Source: Anaerolineaceae bacterium | Lineage (GTDB): Bacteria; Chloroflexota; Anaerolineae; Promineifilales; Promineifilaceae | Length of the DNA stretch: 64,000 nt | NCBI GenBank assembly: GCA_002699125.1 | Contig: PABI01000078.1 | Coordinates: forward strand, 1-64,000 | Direction of reading: 5' to 3' | Shown here: one piece after another, positions 43,702 through 52,086 of the stretch | Layout of the letters: every line of letters starts with the position of its first letter | How positions within the stretch are numbered: position 1 is the stretch's first letter | Notes under the pieces: generated by a model | The model's input: only the letters and a program-made list of their open reading frames with translations | What the model was told of the DNA's origin: nothing | Databases searched by the model: none | Position numbers and translations under genes: made by a program

Positions 43702-44286
43702 CTACGGTCCAGCCGCGGGCACTAAAAACTCGCCAACCGCCCAGCCTTCGGTGCCGTCGTCCAGTTGGAGCTGCCACCAGAGCCGGTCGTTGGCCTCATC
43801 CAGTTCCGGCCCGCCGATGACCAAAACCAGCGTGCCCTCATCGACAACCTGAATTTGGGCATTGCTCGTGCTGGGACCGCCGCGCAAATTGATGCCAAAG
43901 CCATCGGTGTTGGCCACGTTCGCATAATAGCCAACGGTGACTTCCGGAGGAGCAACGGCCGTATCCGGCGTCGGTATCGGCGTGAAGGTGGGAATCGGGC
44001 TGGGCGTGGGCAGCGGCGACGTTGGTGAGGGAATCGGGCTGGGTGGCGCGGTCAGGATGATCAAGGAGGGCTCGACGGGCGCCGCTTCCAACGGGGGCCG
44101 GTCTAGCAACGAGTTAACCAGCGCCAGAGCAATGGCGATGCTGACAATGGTGACCAAAACGCCCAGGCCCAACCAGCGCCAGGGGATTGGCTCCTGGCCA
44201 TCCTGTCGCAGGCGGCGGGGGCGCTTCTCTGGCGAATCTTTTCGCTTATTCTCTCTGGGGTCTGGAGGAATTTGGTATCGGGCCAT
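43702..44286 (-). CDS. Membrane-anchored SH3b protein
   Basis: 194 residues: a basic cytosolic N-terminus, one membrane helix at about 39-60, a Pro/Thr/Ser-rich stalk (PSPIPSPTSPLPTPSP) and a C-terminal bacterial SH3 domain with INLRGGPSTSNAQIQ and WWQLQLDDGTEGWA. Bacterial SH3b domains bind peptidoglycan or peptides at the cell surface. Its start overlaps the stop of the phosphatase gene upstream by one base, so they are cotranscribed. Confidence 0.87.
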   Translation of the reverse strand: MARYQIPPDPRENKRKDSPEKRPRRLRQDGQEPIPWRWLGLGVLVTIVSIAIALALVNSLLDRPPLEAAPVEPSLIILTAPPSPIPSPTSPLPTPSPIPTFTPIPTPDTAVAPPEVTVGYYANVANTDGFGINLRGGPSTSNAQIQVVDEGTLVLVIGGPELDEANDRLWWQLQLDDGTEGWAVGEFLVPAAGP

Positions 44287-45530
44287 TAGGCGGCTGATTT
44301 TACCTCCAGCACAAGTAAGGTCAAATCATCAAAGGGAGCGGCATTGCCCTGCCATTGGGCCACGTCGTTTACAATATGTTTCACAATTTCGGCGGCCGAT
44401 CTTTGCTCACAGGCAGCGGCGGCGGCGGCCAACTGCTGATTGGAATAGCCCTGTTCCGCTTCATTGACGGCATCGGGCACGCCGTCGCTGAACATGATCA
44501 GCCGGTCGCCCGGTTCCAGGTCAATGGTCTCTTCGGTCAGGGTCAAATCAGGCATCATGCCCAGGAAGCGGTCGCCGCCGGGCAGGGGCATCACCTCTCG
44601 ACCGGGGCGGATAAGGAGCGGCCGTTCGTGAGCCGCCCGAATGTAGGTTAACTTGCCACTGGGACGATGCAGCACGCCGTAAAACGCCGTCAAAAAAACC
44701 TCATCATTGTTGGCAATGTCAAACATGCCTTTGTGCACCGCCAGGGCCACCTCCGCCGGGGAGAGCGACTGCTGCCCCTCGCGCAAAAAGAGGGTGCGCG
44801 TCACGGCCATGAACAGCGCCGCATGAAAGCCTTTATCGGCCACGTCGGCAATGAGCACGCCGACATGTTCCTCATCAATTTCCAATACATCGTAAAAATC
44901 GCCGCCAACCTGGCGCGCCGGTTCCAGGTACGCAGCAAAGCCGTAGTCGGGGAATTGGGGCAGATCCTGCTGCAACAGATTGCGCTGCACCTGGGCCGCC
45001 AGCTCCAGCTCACGCTCCACCCGTTCTTTCTCGACCAGCCTGGCCTGAGCTGCTTTTAAATCGGTGTACGCTTTTTCCAGCGCTTCGTTTTTGGCCTGCA
45101 AATCTTCAATATAAATGCGGTCCAGATTACGAGCATTGGACAAAATGCGCTGGAGCAGCAAATTGGCCAGCGGGGGGCTGTTTTTGACAAACTCGTCAAA
45201 CGCCTCTTCAGTCACTTCCAGCACGGTCGTCGGGGTGATGGTGACGCAGTTGGCGGCGCGCGGTGAATCGTCGATGAGGCCCATCTCGCCAAAGTAGCCA
45301 TTTTTGCCCACCATGTTGAGAATGCGCTCTTCGCCATCCTCCAGCACGCGGATGACGGCCACGTTGCCCTTGACCACCACGTAAAAGACGTGCTCCACCT
45401 CACCCTGGTGGCACAGCGTCGTGTTGGGCGGATAGTCAACGCGCTTGGCCACGTGACGCAGCAGTTGCAGCGTTTCTTCATCTAACCCACTGAGTGCCTG
45501 GCGAATAACGGCCGTTGTTCCTGCATCCAT
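44286..45530 (-). CDS. cNMP-binding domain + PP2C/SpoIIE phosphatase
   Basis: 414 residues. N-terminal Crp-like domain (about 10-125) with GEVEHVFYVVVKGNVAV and GYFGEMGLIDDSPRAA, the cyclic-nucleotide pocket. A coiled linker (about 135-175) leads to a SpoIIE-type Ser/Thr phosphatase with VGGDFYDV, IADVADKG and MFSDGVPDA supplying metal-binding Asp residues. Likely a cytosolic switch that dephosphorylates an anti-sigma antagonist or similar protein in response to a nucleotide. No obvious partner gene adjacent. Confidence 0.92.
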   Translation of the reverse strand: MDAGTTAVIRQALSGLDEETLQLLRHVAKRVDYPPNTTLCHQGEVEHVFYVVVKGNVAVIRVLEDGEERILNMVGKNGYFGEMGLIDDSPRAANCVTITPTTVLEVTEEAFDEFVKNSPPLANLLLQRILSNARNLDRIYIEDLQAKNEALEKAYTDLKAAQARLVEKERVERELELAAQVQRNLLQQDLPQFPDYGFAAYLEPARQVGGDFYDVLEIDEEHVGVLIADVADKGFHAALFMAVTRTLFLREGQQSLSPAEVALAVHKGMFDIANNDEVFLTAFYGVLHRPSGKLTYIRAAHERPLLIRPGREVMPLPGGDRFLGMMPDLTLTEETIDLEPGDRLIMFSDGVPDAVNEAEQGYSNQQLAAAAAACEQRSAAEIVKHIVNDVAQWQGNAAPFDDLTLLVLEVKSAA

Positions 45531-45609
45531 GAAAATATCCTACCCTGAAAGACTCATTCGATTTAGTTTGATTGGGAAATTAGAGACTGGAGATTATTTG
45601 GAGTCTTAG

Positions 45610-45771
45610 AAATTAATCGGGTAATAATCTAGCCTTGTCATTCTGAGTGAAACGAAGAATCCCTCTAAGGATGGCATGGCTCAAACAGGGTCAAGCTTGA
45701 AGGGATTCTTCGCCAAAAGCGGCTCAGAATGACAATTTATGGGCTATTTGGTGAAATTACCCAAATAATTT
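45610..45771. repeat. MITE-like element, copy 2 (162 bp)
   Basis: Terminal repeats AAATTAATCGGGTAAT and ATTACCCAAATAATTT; inner inverted repeat TGTCATTCTGAG / CTCAGAATGACA, nearly identical to 30384-30567. Outer flanks TTAGAGACTGGAGATT and AATCTCCAG...ACTCTAGTCTCC again form an older inverted repeat. Confidence 0.8.
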
Positions 45772-45797
45772 TTTAACCTACAATCAATCTCCAGCCT

Positions 45798-47525
45798 CTA
45801 AACTCTAGTCTCCAAAAATGCCAGCAATTTAGGCAGCGGCCAGGTGTTAACGATGTGCTCGGCCGTGGCCCAACCGCGTTGGGCAGTGGCGACGCCATAA
45901 TGCAGCAGGTCAAAGTGATCCACGTGGTGGGCGTCGGTGTTGATGGCCAGCGTCACGCCCAGCTCCACGGCACGGCGCACGTGGCTGTCGCGCAAATCCA
46001 GCCGGTGCGGGTTGGCGTTGATTTCGATGATGGTTTGGCTGGAAACGGCCGTTTGCAGCACCAACTCCATATCCAAATCCGCCCCTGGTCGGTCCGGCAG
46101 CAGGCGGCCGGTGGGATGGCCAATCATATCCACGTGCGGATTCTCTAGCGCGTTCATAATGCGCATCATCACCTGCTCGCGCGGCTGGTTTAGGCTCACG
46201 TGCAGGCTGGCAATGACAAAATCCAGCCGGGCCAACACGTCGTCCTCATAATCCAGCGAGCCATCGGCCTTGATTTCCATCTCCGTACCGTGCAGAATAC
46301 GGAAATCTGGCCCCATTTTTTCGTTGGCCGCGGCAATCTCCTCAGCCTGCTGCCACAGCCGCTCTGGGGTTAGGCCGTTGGCAATGCCCAAACTTTGCGA
46401 GTGGTCAGAAATAACAATGTATTGCAAACCGCGCGCCTGGGCCGCTTGAGCCATCTGCAAAATTGTCATTTTGCCATCTGACCAGGTAGAGTGCATGTGC
46501 AAATCGGCCACAATTTGCTCGATTTGGATCACGTCAGGCAGCTGGCTTTTTTGCCCCGCCTCAATTTCGCCACGATCTTCGCGCAGGGTGGGGATGATAT
46601 AGGGCAGGTTGAGCACTTCGTACAGTTCTTCTTCGCTGGCGCACAAAATTTCTTCGCCGCCATCGGTGGGGGTGAAGGCGTGTTCGTTCAGGCTGAGTCC
46701 TTGCTTGAGGGCCAGTTCGCGCAGGCGCACGTTGTGGTCTTTGCTGCCGGTAAAATAGGAAAGCAGCGTACCCCAGCGCTCGGCGGGCAGCACGCGCAAA
46801 TCGACCTGCATGCCATTGTGCAGCACCACGCTGGATTTAGTCGGTCCGTGCCCAGAAATGGATTCCACGCGAGGCATGTTGACGAAATAGTCCATGATGG
46901 GCGCGGCTTCATCGGCAGCGACGAGCAGGTCCACATCCCCGATACTTTCTTTCATGCGGCGGAGGGAACCGGCAACGGCCGTTTTCTGCACGCCGGGCAA
47001 CTGTTCCAACTCGGCCAAAATCTCCTGGGCCAGCGGCCACGCCTCGCCAATCGGCGTGCGATCATCGCCATGCCGGGCCAACGCCTCAATCGCTTTCACC
47101 AGCTTGGCCTCCGATTTGGCTCCCAGGCCCGGCAGATCGCGTAATTTACCGGCTTGAGCTGCCTTGTCTAGCGCGGCCAGGGTGGTAATGCCCAGCGTTT
47201 CGTACACCTGCTTCACCCGCTTGGGACCCAGGCCATCGACTTTGAGCATTTCCACCAGCGTCGGCGGTATTTCCTCAGACAGCTTCTCGTAAAACGTCAA
47301 CTTGCCCGTAGTGAGCATCTCTTCAATTTTCTCGGCCAGCGTTTTGCCAATGCCGGGAATGTCGGTCAGCTCACCGGCCTCATACACCTGGTTGATGTCG
47401 CGGCCCAGCTCCTGAATGGCTTCGGCGGCGCGCCGGTAAGAGAGTACGCGGTGGATAATATCGCCGCGAATGGCCAGCATATCGGCCACGTCAGCAAACA
47501 GTTTGGCAACTTCACGATTATTCAT
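45798..47525 (-). CDS. polX: PolX-type DNA polymerase/3'-5' exonuclease
   Basis: 575 residues. N-terminal helix-hairpin-helix region (LTDIPGIGKTLAEKI, LPGLGAKSEAKL), a polymerase beta-like palm with SIGDVDLLVAAD holding the metal-binding Asp pair, and a C-terminal PHP domain (ADLHMHSTWSDG, VISDHSQ, HGTEMEI, GHPTGR, NTDAHHVD) with the metal-site histidines. Acts in base-excision type repair. All motifs appear intact. Confidence 0.93.
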   Translation of the reverse strand: MNNREVAKLFADVADMLAIRGDIIHRVLSYRRAAEAIQELGRDINQVYEAGELTDIPGIGKTLAEKIEEMLTTGKLTFYEKLSEEIPPTLVEMLKVDGLGPKRVKQVYETLGITTLAALDKAAQAGKLRDLPGLGAKSEAKLVKAIEALARHGDDRTPIGEAWPLAQEILAELEQLPGVQKTAVAGSLRRMKESIGDVDLLVAADEAAPIMDYFVNMPRVESISGHGPTKSSVVLHNGMQVDLRVLPAERWGTLLSYFTGSKDHNVRLRELALKQGLSLNEHAFTPTDGGEEILCASEEELYEVLNLPYIIPTLREDRGEIEAGQKSQLPDVIQIEQIVADLHMHSTWSDGKMTILQMAQAAQARGLQYIVISDHSQSLGIANGLTPERLWQQAEEIAAANEKMGPDFRILHGTEMEIKADGSLDYEDDVLARLDFVIASLHVSLNQPREQVMMRIMNALENPHVDMIGHPTGRLLPDRPGADLDMELVLQTAVSSQTIIEINANPHRLDLRDSHVRRAVELGVTLAINTDAHHVDHFDLLHYGVATAQRGWATAEHIVNTWPLPKLLAFLETRV

Positions 47526-47901
47526 GGGCGCGATTATAGCAGCAGTGGGGAAGGTGCAAAATGCTGCGTGGTGGATGGACAGCCTTCACGCGTCATTCCG
47601 AGGAGCTATACGACGAGGAATCTTTCGCCCTCGGACGCGGAAAGATTCCTCACTCGGTTCGGAATGACATCTGCTGCATTATGCTTCAAGCTGATTCGAC
47701 GCGTTTTCAGGCATTGGCAATGGCTTTCGCCGGTACACCGTCAGAATGGCTGTCCCCTAAATGTCACTAAAATAACCTTTTATTAAAGTTGTTTGTCAAC
47801 TACATAAAGCCATGCTACCATTATTAGCCTCACTATTAACCTCGACATTGTGGCTAACATTGCAACAACTTTACTTCAAATTCTCAATTAAGGAGGAGAA
47901 T
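47526..47901. other. Intergenic with inverted repeat and promoter candidate
   Basis: 376 bp. An element bounded by GTCATTCCGAGGA (47593) and TCGGAATGAC (47668) with inner GGAATCTTTC / GAAAGATTCC forms a long hairpin. Nearer the binding-protein gene, TTGTCA (47793-47798), a 17-bp spacer and TACCAT make a weak sigma70-type promoter. No gene seen. Confidence 0.55.
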
Positions 47902-49713
47902 ATGAAAAGCACCCGTAAATGGACAATTTTAATAACGCTTTTCCTCGCCCTGAGTTTCTTTATTGCTGCCTGTGGCGGCACAGCAGAAACGCCCGACGAG
48001 GAACCGGCCGCTGATGATACGGCCGTCACTGATGACACCGCTGAGGATGTCACTACGGACGAAGAAGAACCCATGGAAGAAGAACCCATGGAGGAAGAAG
48101 AAGCCGCACCTGAAGAAGAACCCATGGAGGAAGAGCCCATGGAAGAAGAAGAGATGGCCGAATTTGAACCCATGTCTGTCGCTGCAGAAGATTGTGATTA
48201 TGGCGGCAAGATCAGCTCTATTGAAGCCGTTGACGAACTCACGGTCGTCTTTAACCTCTGCAAGCCCGACCCGGCTTTCCTGGCTAAGATCGCCTTTATC
48301 CCGTTTGGCATTCAACCAGCAGAATATTTTGATGCCACGGGCGGCACGGGCGAAATCCTGGAGCGTCCCATCGGCACCGGCCCGTACATGGTTGATGAAT
48401 GGGTTCGTGGCGACTCTGTAATCTATCGGCGATTCGAAGATTATTGGGGTGAAGCGGCAGCGGCAGAAACGGCCGTTCTCCGCTGGAATCAGGAAGGGGC
48501 GGCACGTCTGGTAGAATTGCAGGCAGGCACTGTTGATTACATCACCAATGTTAGCCCTGACGATTATGAAGCTGTGGAAAGTGATCCCAATCTGGTTTTG
48601 ATTCCAGACTTTAACCCGAACATTCTTTATCTGGCCATGACCAATACGTTTGAGCCGTTCAATGATCCATTGGTGCGTCAAGCTGTGGCCATGGGCATTG
48701 ATCGCCAGCGCATTGTGGATAACTTCTTCCCGGCCGGTTCAGAGGTTGCCTCTCACTTCACACCTTGCTCCATTCCTGCCGGTTGCGAAGGTGAAGATTG
48801 GTATGAATTTGATCCCGAGGCGGCGCGCGAGCTGTTAGCCGAAGCAGGCTACCCCGACGGGTTTGAGACCAGCATTTACTACCGGGATGTCTTCCGCGTT
48901 TACCTGCCGGAACCCAGCATTGTTGCCGTTGAATTCCAGACACAGCTGCGTGACAACCTGGGCATCGAGGCAGAAGTTGTGGTTATGGAATCTGGTGAAT
49001 TTATTGCCGAATCGACAGACGGCCGTCTTGATGGCTTCTATCTGCTCGGCTGGGGTGCAGACTACCCCCATGTCACCAACTTCCTCGACTTCCACTTCGG
49101 AGCAAATAATCCTCAGTTCGGCGATCCGCATCCAGAAATCTATGAAATTTTGGAAGAAGCATCCCAAATTGCTGATCCGGCTGAAGCCGCTCCTCTCTAC
49201 GAACAGGCCAATAATGCTATCAAAGAGCTGGTACCGATGGTGCCAATCGCCCACGGTGCTTCGGCCAATGCCGCATTAGCCGGCCTGGAAGGAGCTTACG
49301 TCCCGCCATTTGGCGCTGCCCAGTTCTATAAGATGAATCCGGGCGACGATACCCTCGTCTTTATGCAAAACAACGAACCCATCAGCATGTTCTGTGCTGA
49401 CGAAACGGATGGTGAATCGTTACGGCCGTGCCAGCAAGCGCTTGAAACCTTGCTTGAGTACGCCGATGATTCCGGTGAAACCGTGCCTGAACTGGCAACC
49501 GAATGTACCGGCAACGCAGATGCTACTGTTTGGACATGCACCCTGCGTGAAGGCGTCTTGTTCCATGATGGTTCCACATTGGATGCAAATGACGTTGTTG
49601 CAACCTGGGCCACAGGTATCGATGCAGCTAATCCAAACCACGTTGGTAACACCGGTGGCTTTGATTATTACTCCTACCTGTGGGATGGTTTGATCAACGC
49701 GCCAGAAGAGTAA
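47902..49713 (+). CDS. Circularly permuted family 5 ABC substrate-binding lipoprotein
   Basis: 603 residues. Signal peptide with lipobox IAAC (Cys24), then an acidic linker of repeated EEEPMEEEP (about 50-92). The mature part begins with ISSIEAVDELTVVFNLCKPDPAFLAKIAF, which in normal DppA/OppA proteins is a central segment, and runs to the usual C-terminal region. The usual N-terminal part then follows (QNNEPISMF, about 487; CTLREGVLFHDGSTLDANDVVATW, about 544). So the domain order is circularly permuted. It binds a peptide, nickel-chelate or oligosaccharide-like ligand for the two permeases downstream. The ATG follows a perfect AGGAGG. Two ATPase genes expected for such systems are absent here. 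Confidence 0.88.
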   Translation: MKSTRKWTILITLFLALSFFIAACGGTAETPDEEPAADDTAVTDDTAEDVTTDEEEPMEEEPMEEEEAAPEEEPMEEEPMEEEEMAEFEPMSVAAEDCDYGGKISSIEAVDELTVVFNLCKPDPAFLAKIAFIPFGIQPAEYFDATGGTGEILERPIGTGPYMVDEWVRGDSVIYRRFEDYWGEAAAAETAVLRWNQEGAARLVELQAGTVDYITNVSPDDYEAVESDPNLVLIPDFNPNILYLAMTNTFEPFNDPLVRQAVAMGIDRQRIVDNFFPAGSEVASHFTPCSIPAGCEGEDWYEFDPEAARELLAEAGYPDGFETSIYYRDVFRVYLPEPSIVAVEFQTQLRDNLGIEAEVVVMESGEFIAESTDGRLDGFYLLGWGADYPHVTNFLDFHFGANNPQFGDPHPEIYEILEEASQIADPAEAAPLYEQANNAIKELVPMVPIAHGASANAALAGLEGAYVPPFGAAQFYKMNPGDDTLVFMQNNEPISMFCADETDGESLRPCQQALETLLEYADDSGETVPELATECTGNADATVWTCTLREGVLFHDGSTLDANDVVATWATGIDAANPNHVGNTGGFDYYSYLWDGLINAPEE

Positions 49714-49750
49714 AATGAATCAGGAAGTTAAAGCTTCATAGTTAAAAAAA

Positions 49751-49795
49751 TGCGGGATGATGTTTTGATAACGACCATCGAAACATCATCCCGCA
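49751..49795 (+). terminator. Strong hairpin between binding protein and permease genes
   Basis: Perfect 14-bp stem GCGGGATGATGTTT / AAACATCATCCCGC with a 15-nt loop, no long T-run after it. Likely an mRNA-stabilising or partial-termination hairpin that sets a binding-protein excess. Confidence 0.75.
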
Positions 49796-49826
49796 CTCAT
49801 TAGTTTTCGTTACAACCGGATTTTCT

Positions 49827-50906
49827 ATGGTTCAATACACATTTCGACGCATACTGCTTTCCATTCCTGTTCTCTTTGCGGTCTTACTAATCACCTTTGT
49901 AATGGCTCGTTCAATTCCGGGTGATCCTTGCAAAGCAATTCTTGGTGAAAAAGCAACTCAGGAGACTTGCGAACTTTTTATACGCAATCATGGGTTAGAC
50001 AAACCGATCAGTACGCAGTTTTTCATCTTTTTAGGTGGTCTGGCTCGTGGTGATTTGGGTGAGTCAATCCGTTTTAGCCGTCCAGTTACGCTCATTTTGG
50101 CTGAGCGCCTGCCAATGACAATTGAACTCGGCGTATCCGCTATGATTCTGGCGGTTTTAATTGGGATTCCTGTAGGAATTATTGCCGCTGTGCGCCGAAA
50201 CTCTTTGGCTGACGTTGTAGTTATGATTGGTGCAAATACAGGTATTTCTATTCCCGTATTCTTTCTTGGGCTTTTACTCATCTACCTGTTTGCTGTCACA
50301 TTGAGAGACACGCCATTTGTTCTGCCACCGTCTGGTCGCTTGTCGGCCGGCGTCGTCCCAGTCCCTTTTTATGAGCTGTGGGAGTGGCAGGCGGAAGAGG
50401 GCAGCTTCAAATTTCTACTATATGAGTTTATTGCCAATCATTTCATTTTTAATGCTTTCATTACTGGTGATTGGGAGTTGTTCTGGAACGCCCTTAAGCA
50501 CCTTACTTTGCCGGCAATTGCCCTCAGCACAATTCCCATGTCCATTATCGCCCGTATGACCCGCTCCAGCATGCTGGAAGTCCTGGGGCTCGATTTTGTT
50601 CGGACAGCAAAAGCCAAAGGGTTACCACAACGTTTAGTCATTCTCAAGCACGCTTTTCGTAATGCGCTGCTTCCTGTTGTGACGATCGTGGGATTGCAAC
50701 TAGGTGGTATTTTAGGCGGCGCGGTCTTAACCGAGACCATTTTTGGCTTGGCAGGAGTCGGCCGAAGTGTTGTAGAAGCAACCTTTGCCCGTGACTTTCC
50801 TGTGCTTCAAGGTTTTGTCATTGTCGTTGCCTTCATTTACGTTCTCTTTAATTTGATTGTAGATTTATCGTACGCTGTTTTGGATCCAAGGATCCGTTTG
50901 GAATAA
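49827..50906 (+). CDS. ABC transporter permease, DppB-like
   Basis: 359 residues, six membrane helices. N-terminal RRILLSIPVLFAVLLITF and SIPGDPC, EAA loop FVRTAKAKGLPQRLVILKHAFRNALLP. Somewhat longer than typical because of an insertion around residues 165-215 in the periplasmic loop. It forms a channel with the next gene and receives ligand from the permuted binding protein. Confidence 0.92.
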   Translation: MVQYTFRRILLSIPVLFAVLLITFVMARSIPGDPCKAILGEKATQETCELFIRNHGLDKPISTQFFIFLGGLARGDLGESIRFSRPVTLILAERLPMTIELGVSAMILAVLIGIPVGIIAAVRRNSLADVVVMIGANTGISIPVFFLGLLLIYLFAVTLRDTPFVLPPSGRLSAGVVPVPFYELWEWQAEEGSFKFLLYEFIANHFIFNAFITGDWELFWNALKHLTLPAIALSTIPMSIIARMTRSSMLEVLGLDFVRTAKAKGLPQRLVILKHAFRNALLPVVTIVGLQLGGILGGAVLTETIFGLAGVGRSVVEATFARDFPVLQGFVIVVAFIYVLFNLIVDLSYAVLDPRIRLE

Positions 50907-50916
50907 TAAAATCATT

Positions 50917-51879
50917 ATGGCCTCAGTCGCACAAATACCTGATGACAATATTGCTGATATCCAGGACTACAAGGCGAATAGTTTGTGGCGCCTAACCTTG
51001 CGCCGAATTCTTCGACAACGCTCAGCTATCGTGGGAATAAGTATTCTGGCTGTTATTGCATTTCTCGCGATTTTTGCACCTGTAATCGCTCCGTTTGATC
51101 CAACAGATGTCTTAATTGGCAAAGAAGAAGGAATTAGAAAGCGTCAGCCTCCCTGCATTCATTTATTGGGATGTGATGAGAATCAACCGCAACATCTTCT
51201 AGGCACCGACGGCAACGTAAGAGATGTCTTCTCGCGGATGCTTTACGGAGCGCGCGTCTCTTTACAAATTGGTTTTATCGTTGTAACGGTAGCGGCCGTT
51301 TCTGGCACGCTGTTAGGCGCTCTGGCCGGTTACGTTGGGGGCACGATTGATAATATCATTATGCGAATAATGGATATATTTCTTGCATTCCCATTTTTGC
51401 TGCTAGCTATCTCTATCGTTTTTGTTCTTGGTCCGGGTTTGACCAATGCGATGCTGGCAATTTCCATTGTGAGCATGCCGGGCTATGCTCGGGTTGTCCG
51501 TGCGGCCGTTTTATCGATCCGGGAAACAGATTATGTAGAAGCGTCTCGGGCGATGGGTGCCAGCCACTTTCAAATATTAATCAAACGCATTTTGCCCAAT
51601 GCGGTTCCGCCGCTGATCGTTCTGGCAACACTTGGCGTTGCCACCGCTATTTTAGATACGGCTGCTCTCTCATTTCTGGGTCTAGGAGCCCAACCGCCCA
51701 CACCAGAATGGGGTACCATGCTTGGCAGCGAACGGAATCAGCTTTTCAGCGCACCGCATCTGGTGTTTGTGCCTGGCATTGCCATTTCCATCACGGTCTT
51801 GGCATTTAATTTGCTGGGAGACGGCCTGCGCGATGCGTTGGACCCACGATTAGTCAATGCGGGAAGAGACAAAGGGTAA
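50917..51879 (+). CDS. ABC transporter permease, DppC-like
   Basis: 320 residues. Cytosolic N-terminus, then six helices; EAA loop YVEASRAMGASHFQILIKRILPNAVPPLIV. The periplasmic segment with HLLGTDGNVRDVFSRMLYGARVSLQIG is standard for the family, but a preceding insertion PPCIHLLGCDENQ contains two Cys that could form a disulfide. Starts 10 nt after DppB. Confidence 0.92.
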   Translation: MASVAQIPDDNIADIQDYKANSLWRLTLRRILRQRSAIVGISILAVIAFLAIFAPVIAPFDPTDVLIGKEEGIRKRQPPCIHLLGCDENQPQHLLGTDGNVRDVFSRMLYGARVSLQIGFIVVTVAAVSGTLLGALAGYVGGTIDNIIMRIMDIFLAFPFLLLAISIVFVLGPGLTNAMLAISIVSMPGYARVVRAAVLSIRETDYVEASRAMGASHFQILIKRILPNAVPPLIVLATLGVATAILDTAALSFLGLGAQPPTPEWGTMLGSERNQLFSAPHLVFVPGIAISITVLAFNLLGDGLRDALDPRLVNAGRDKG

Positions 51880-52049
51880 TCATTCTGGTCGGGAAATCAT
51901 CATTAATTGTGGTCGATGATCATGATCATGGACCTGGTGGGAAACGGCCGTTTCCCATCCATTTTAGCTTTTTGCCAACATCTGCCTCCAAGTAGTACCA
52001 ATTTCCAATTCCTCCTTTGTAAACACACTGCAACATGACATAAATCTTG

Positions 52050-52077
52050 TTGACTTTACTTAATGTGAAGCTATAAT
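52050..52077 (+). promoter_or_regulatory. Sigma70-type promoter
   Basis: TTGACT, 16 bp, TATAAT. Transcription would start near 52084, only about 3 nt before the ATG at 52087, and no ribosome site precedes that ATG, so a leaderless mRNA is expected. Confidence 0.65.
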
Positions 52078-52086
52078 GTTATTATT

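Noticed and set aside
48060-48165. Possible tandem DNA repeat or minisatellite
   Set aside because: It encodes the acidic EEEPMEEEP linker of a lipoprotein, a normal protein-level repeat.
47902-49713. Truncated or frame-broken binding protein
   Set aside because: Start and end segments join to a complete family 5 fold, so permutation explains the order better than loss.
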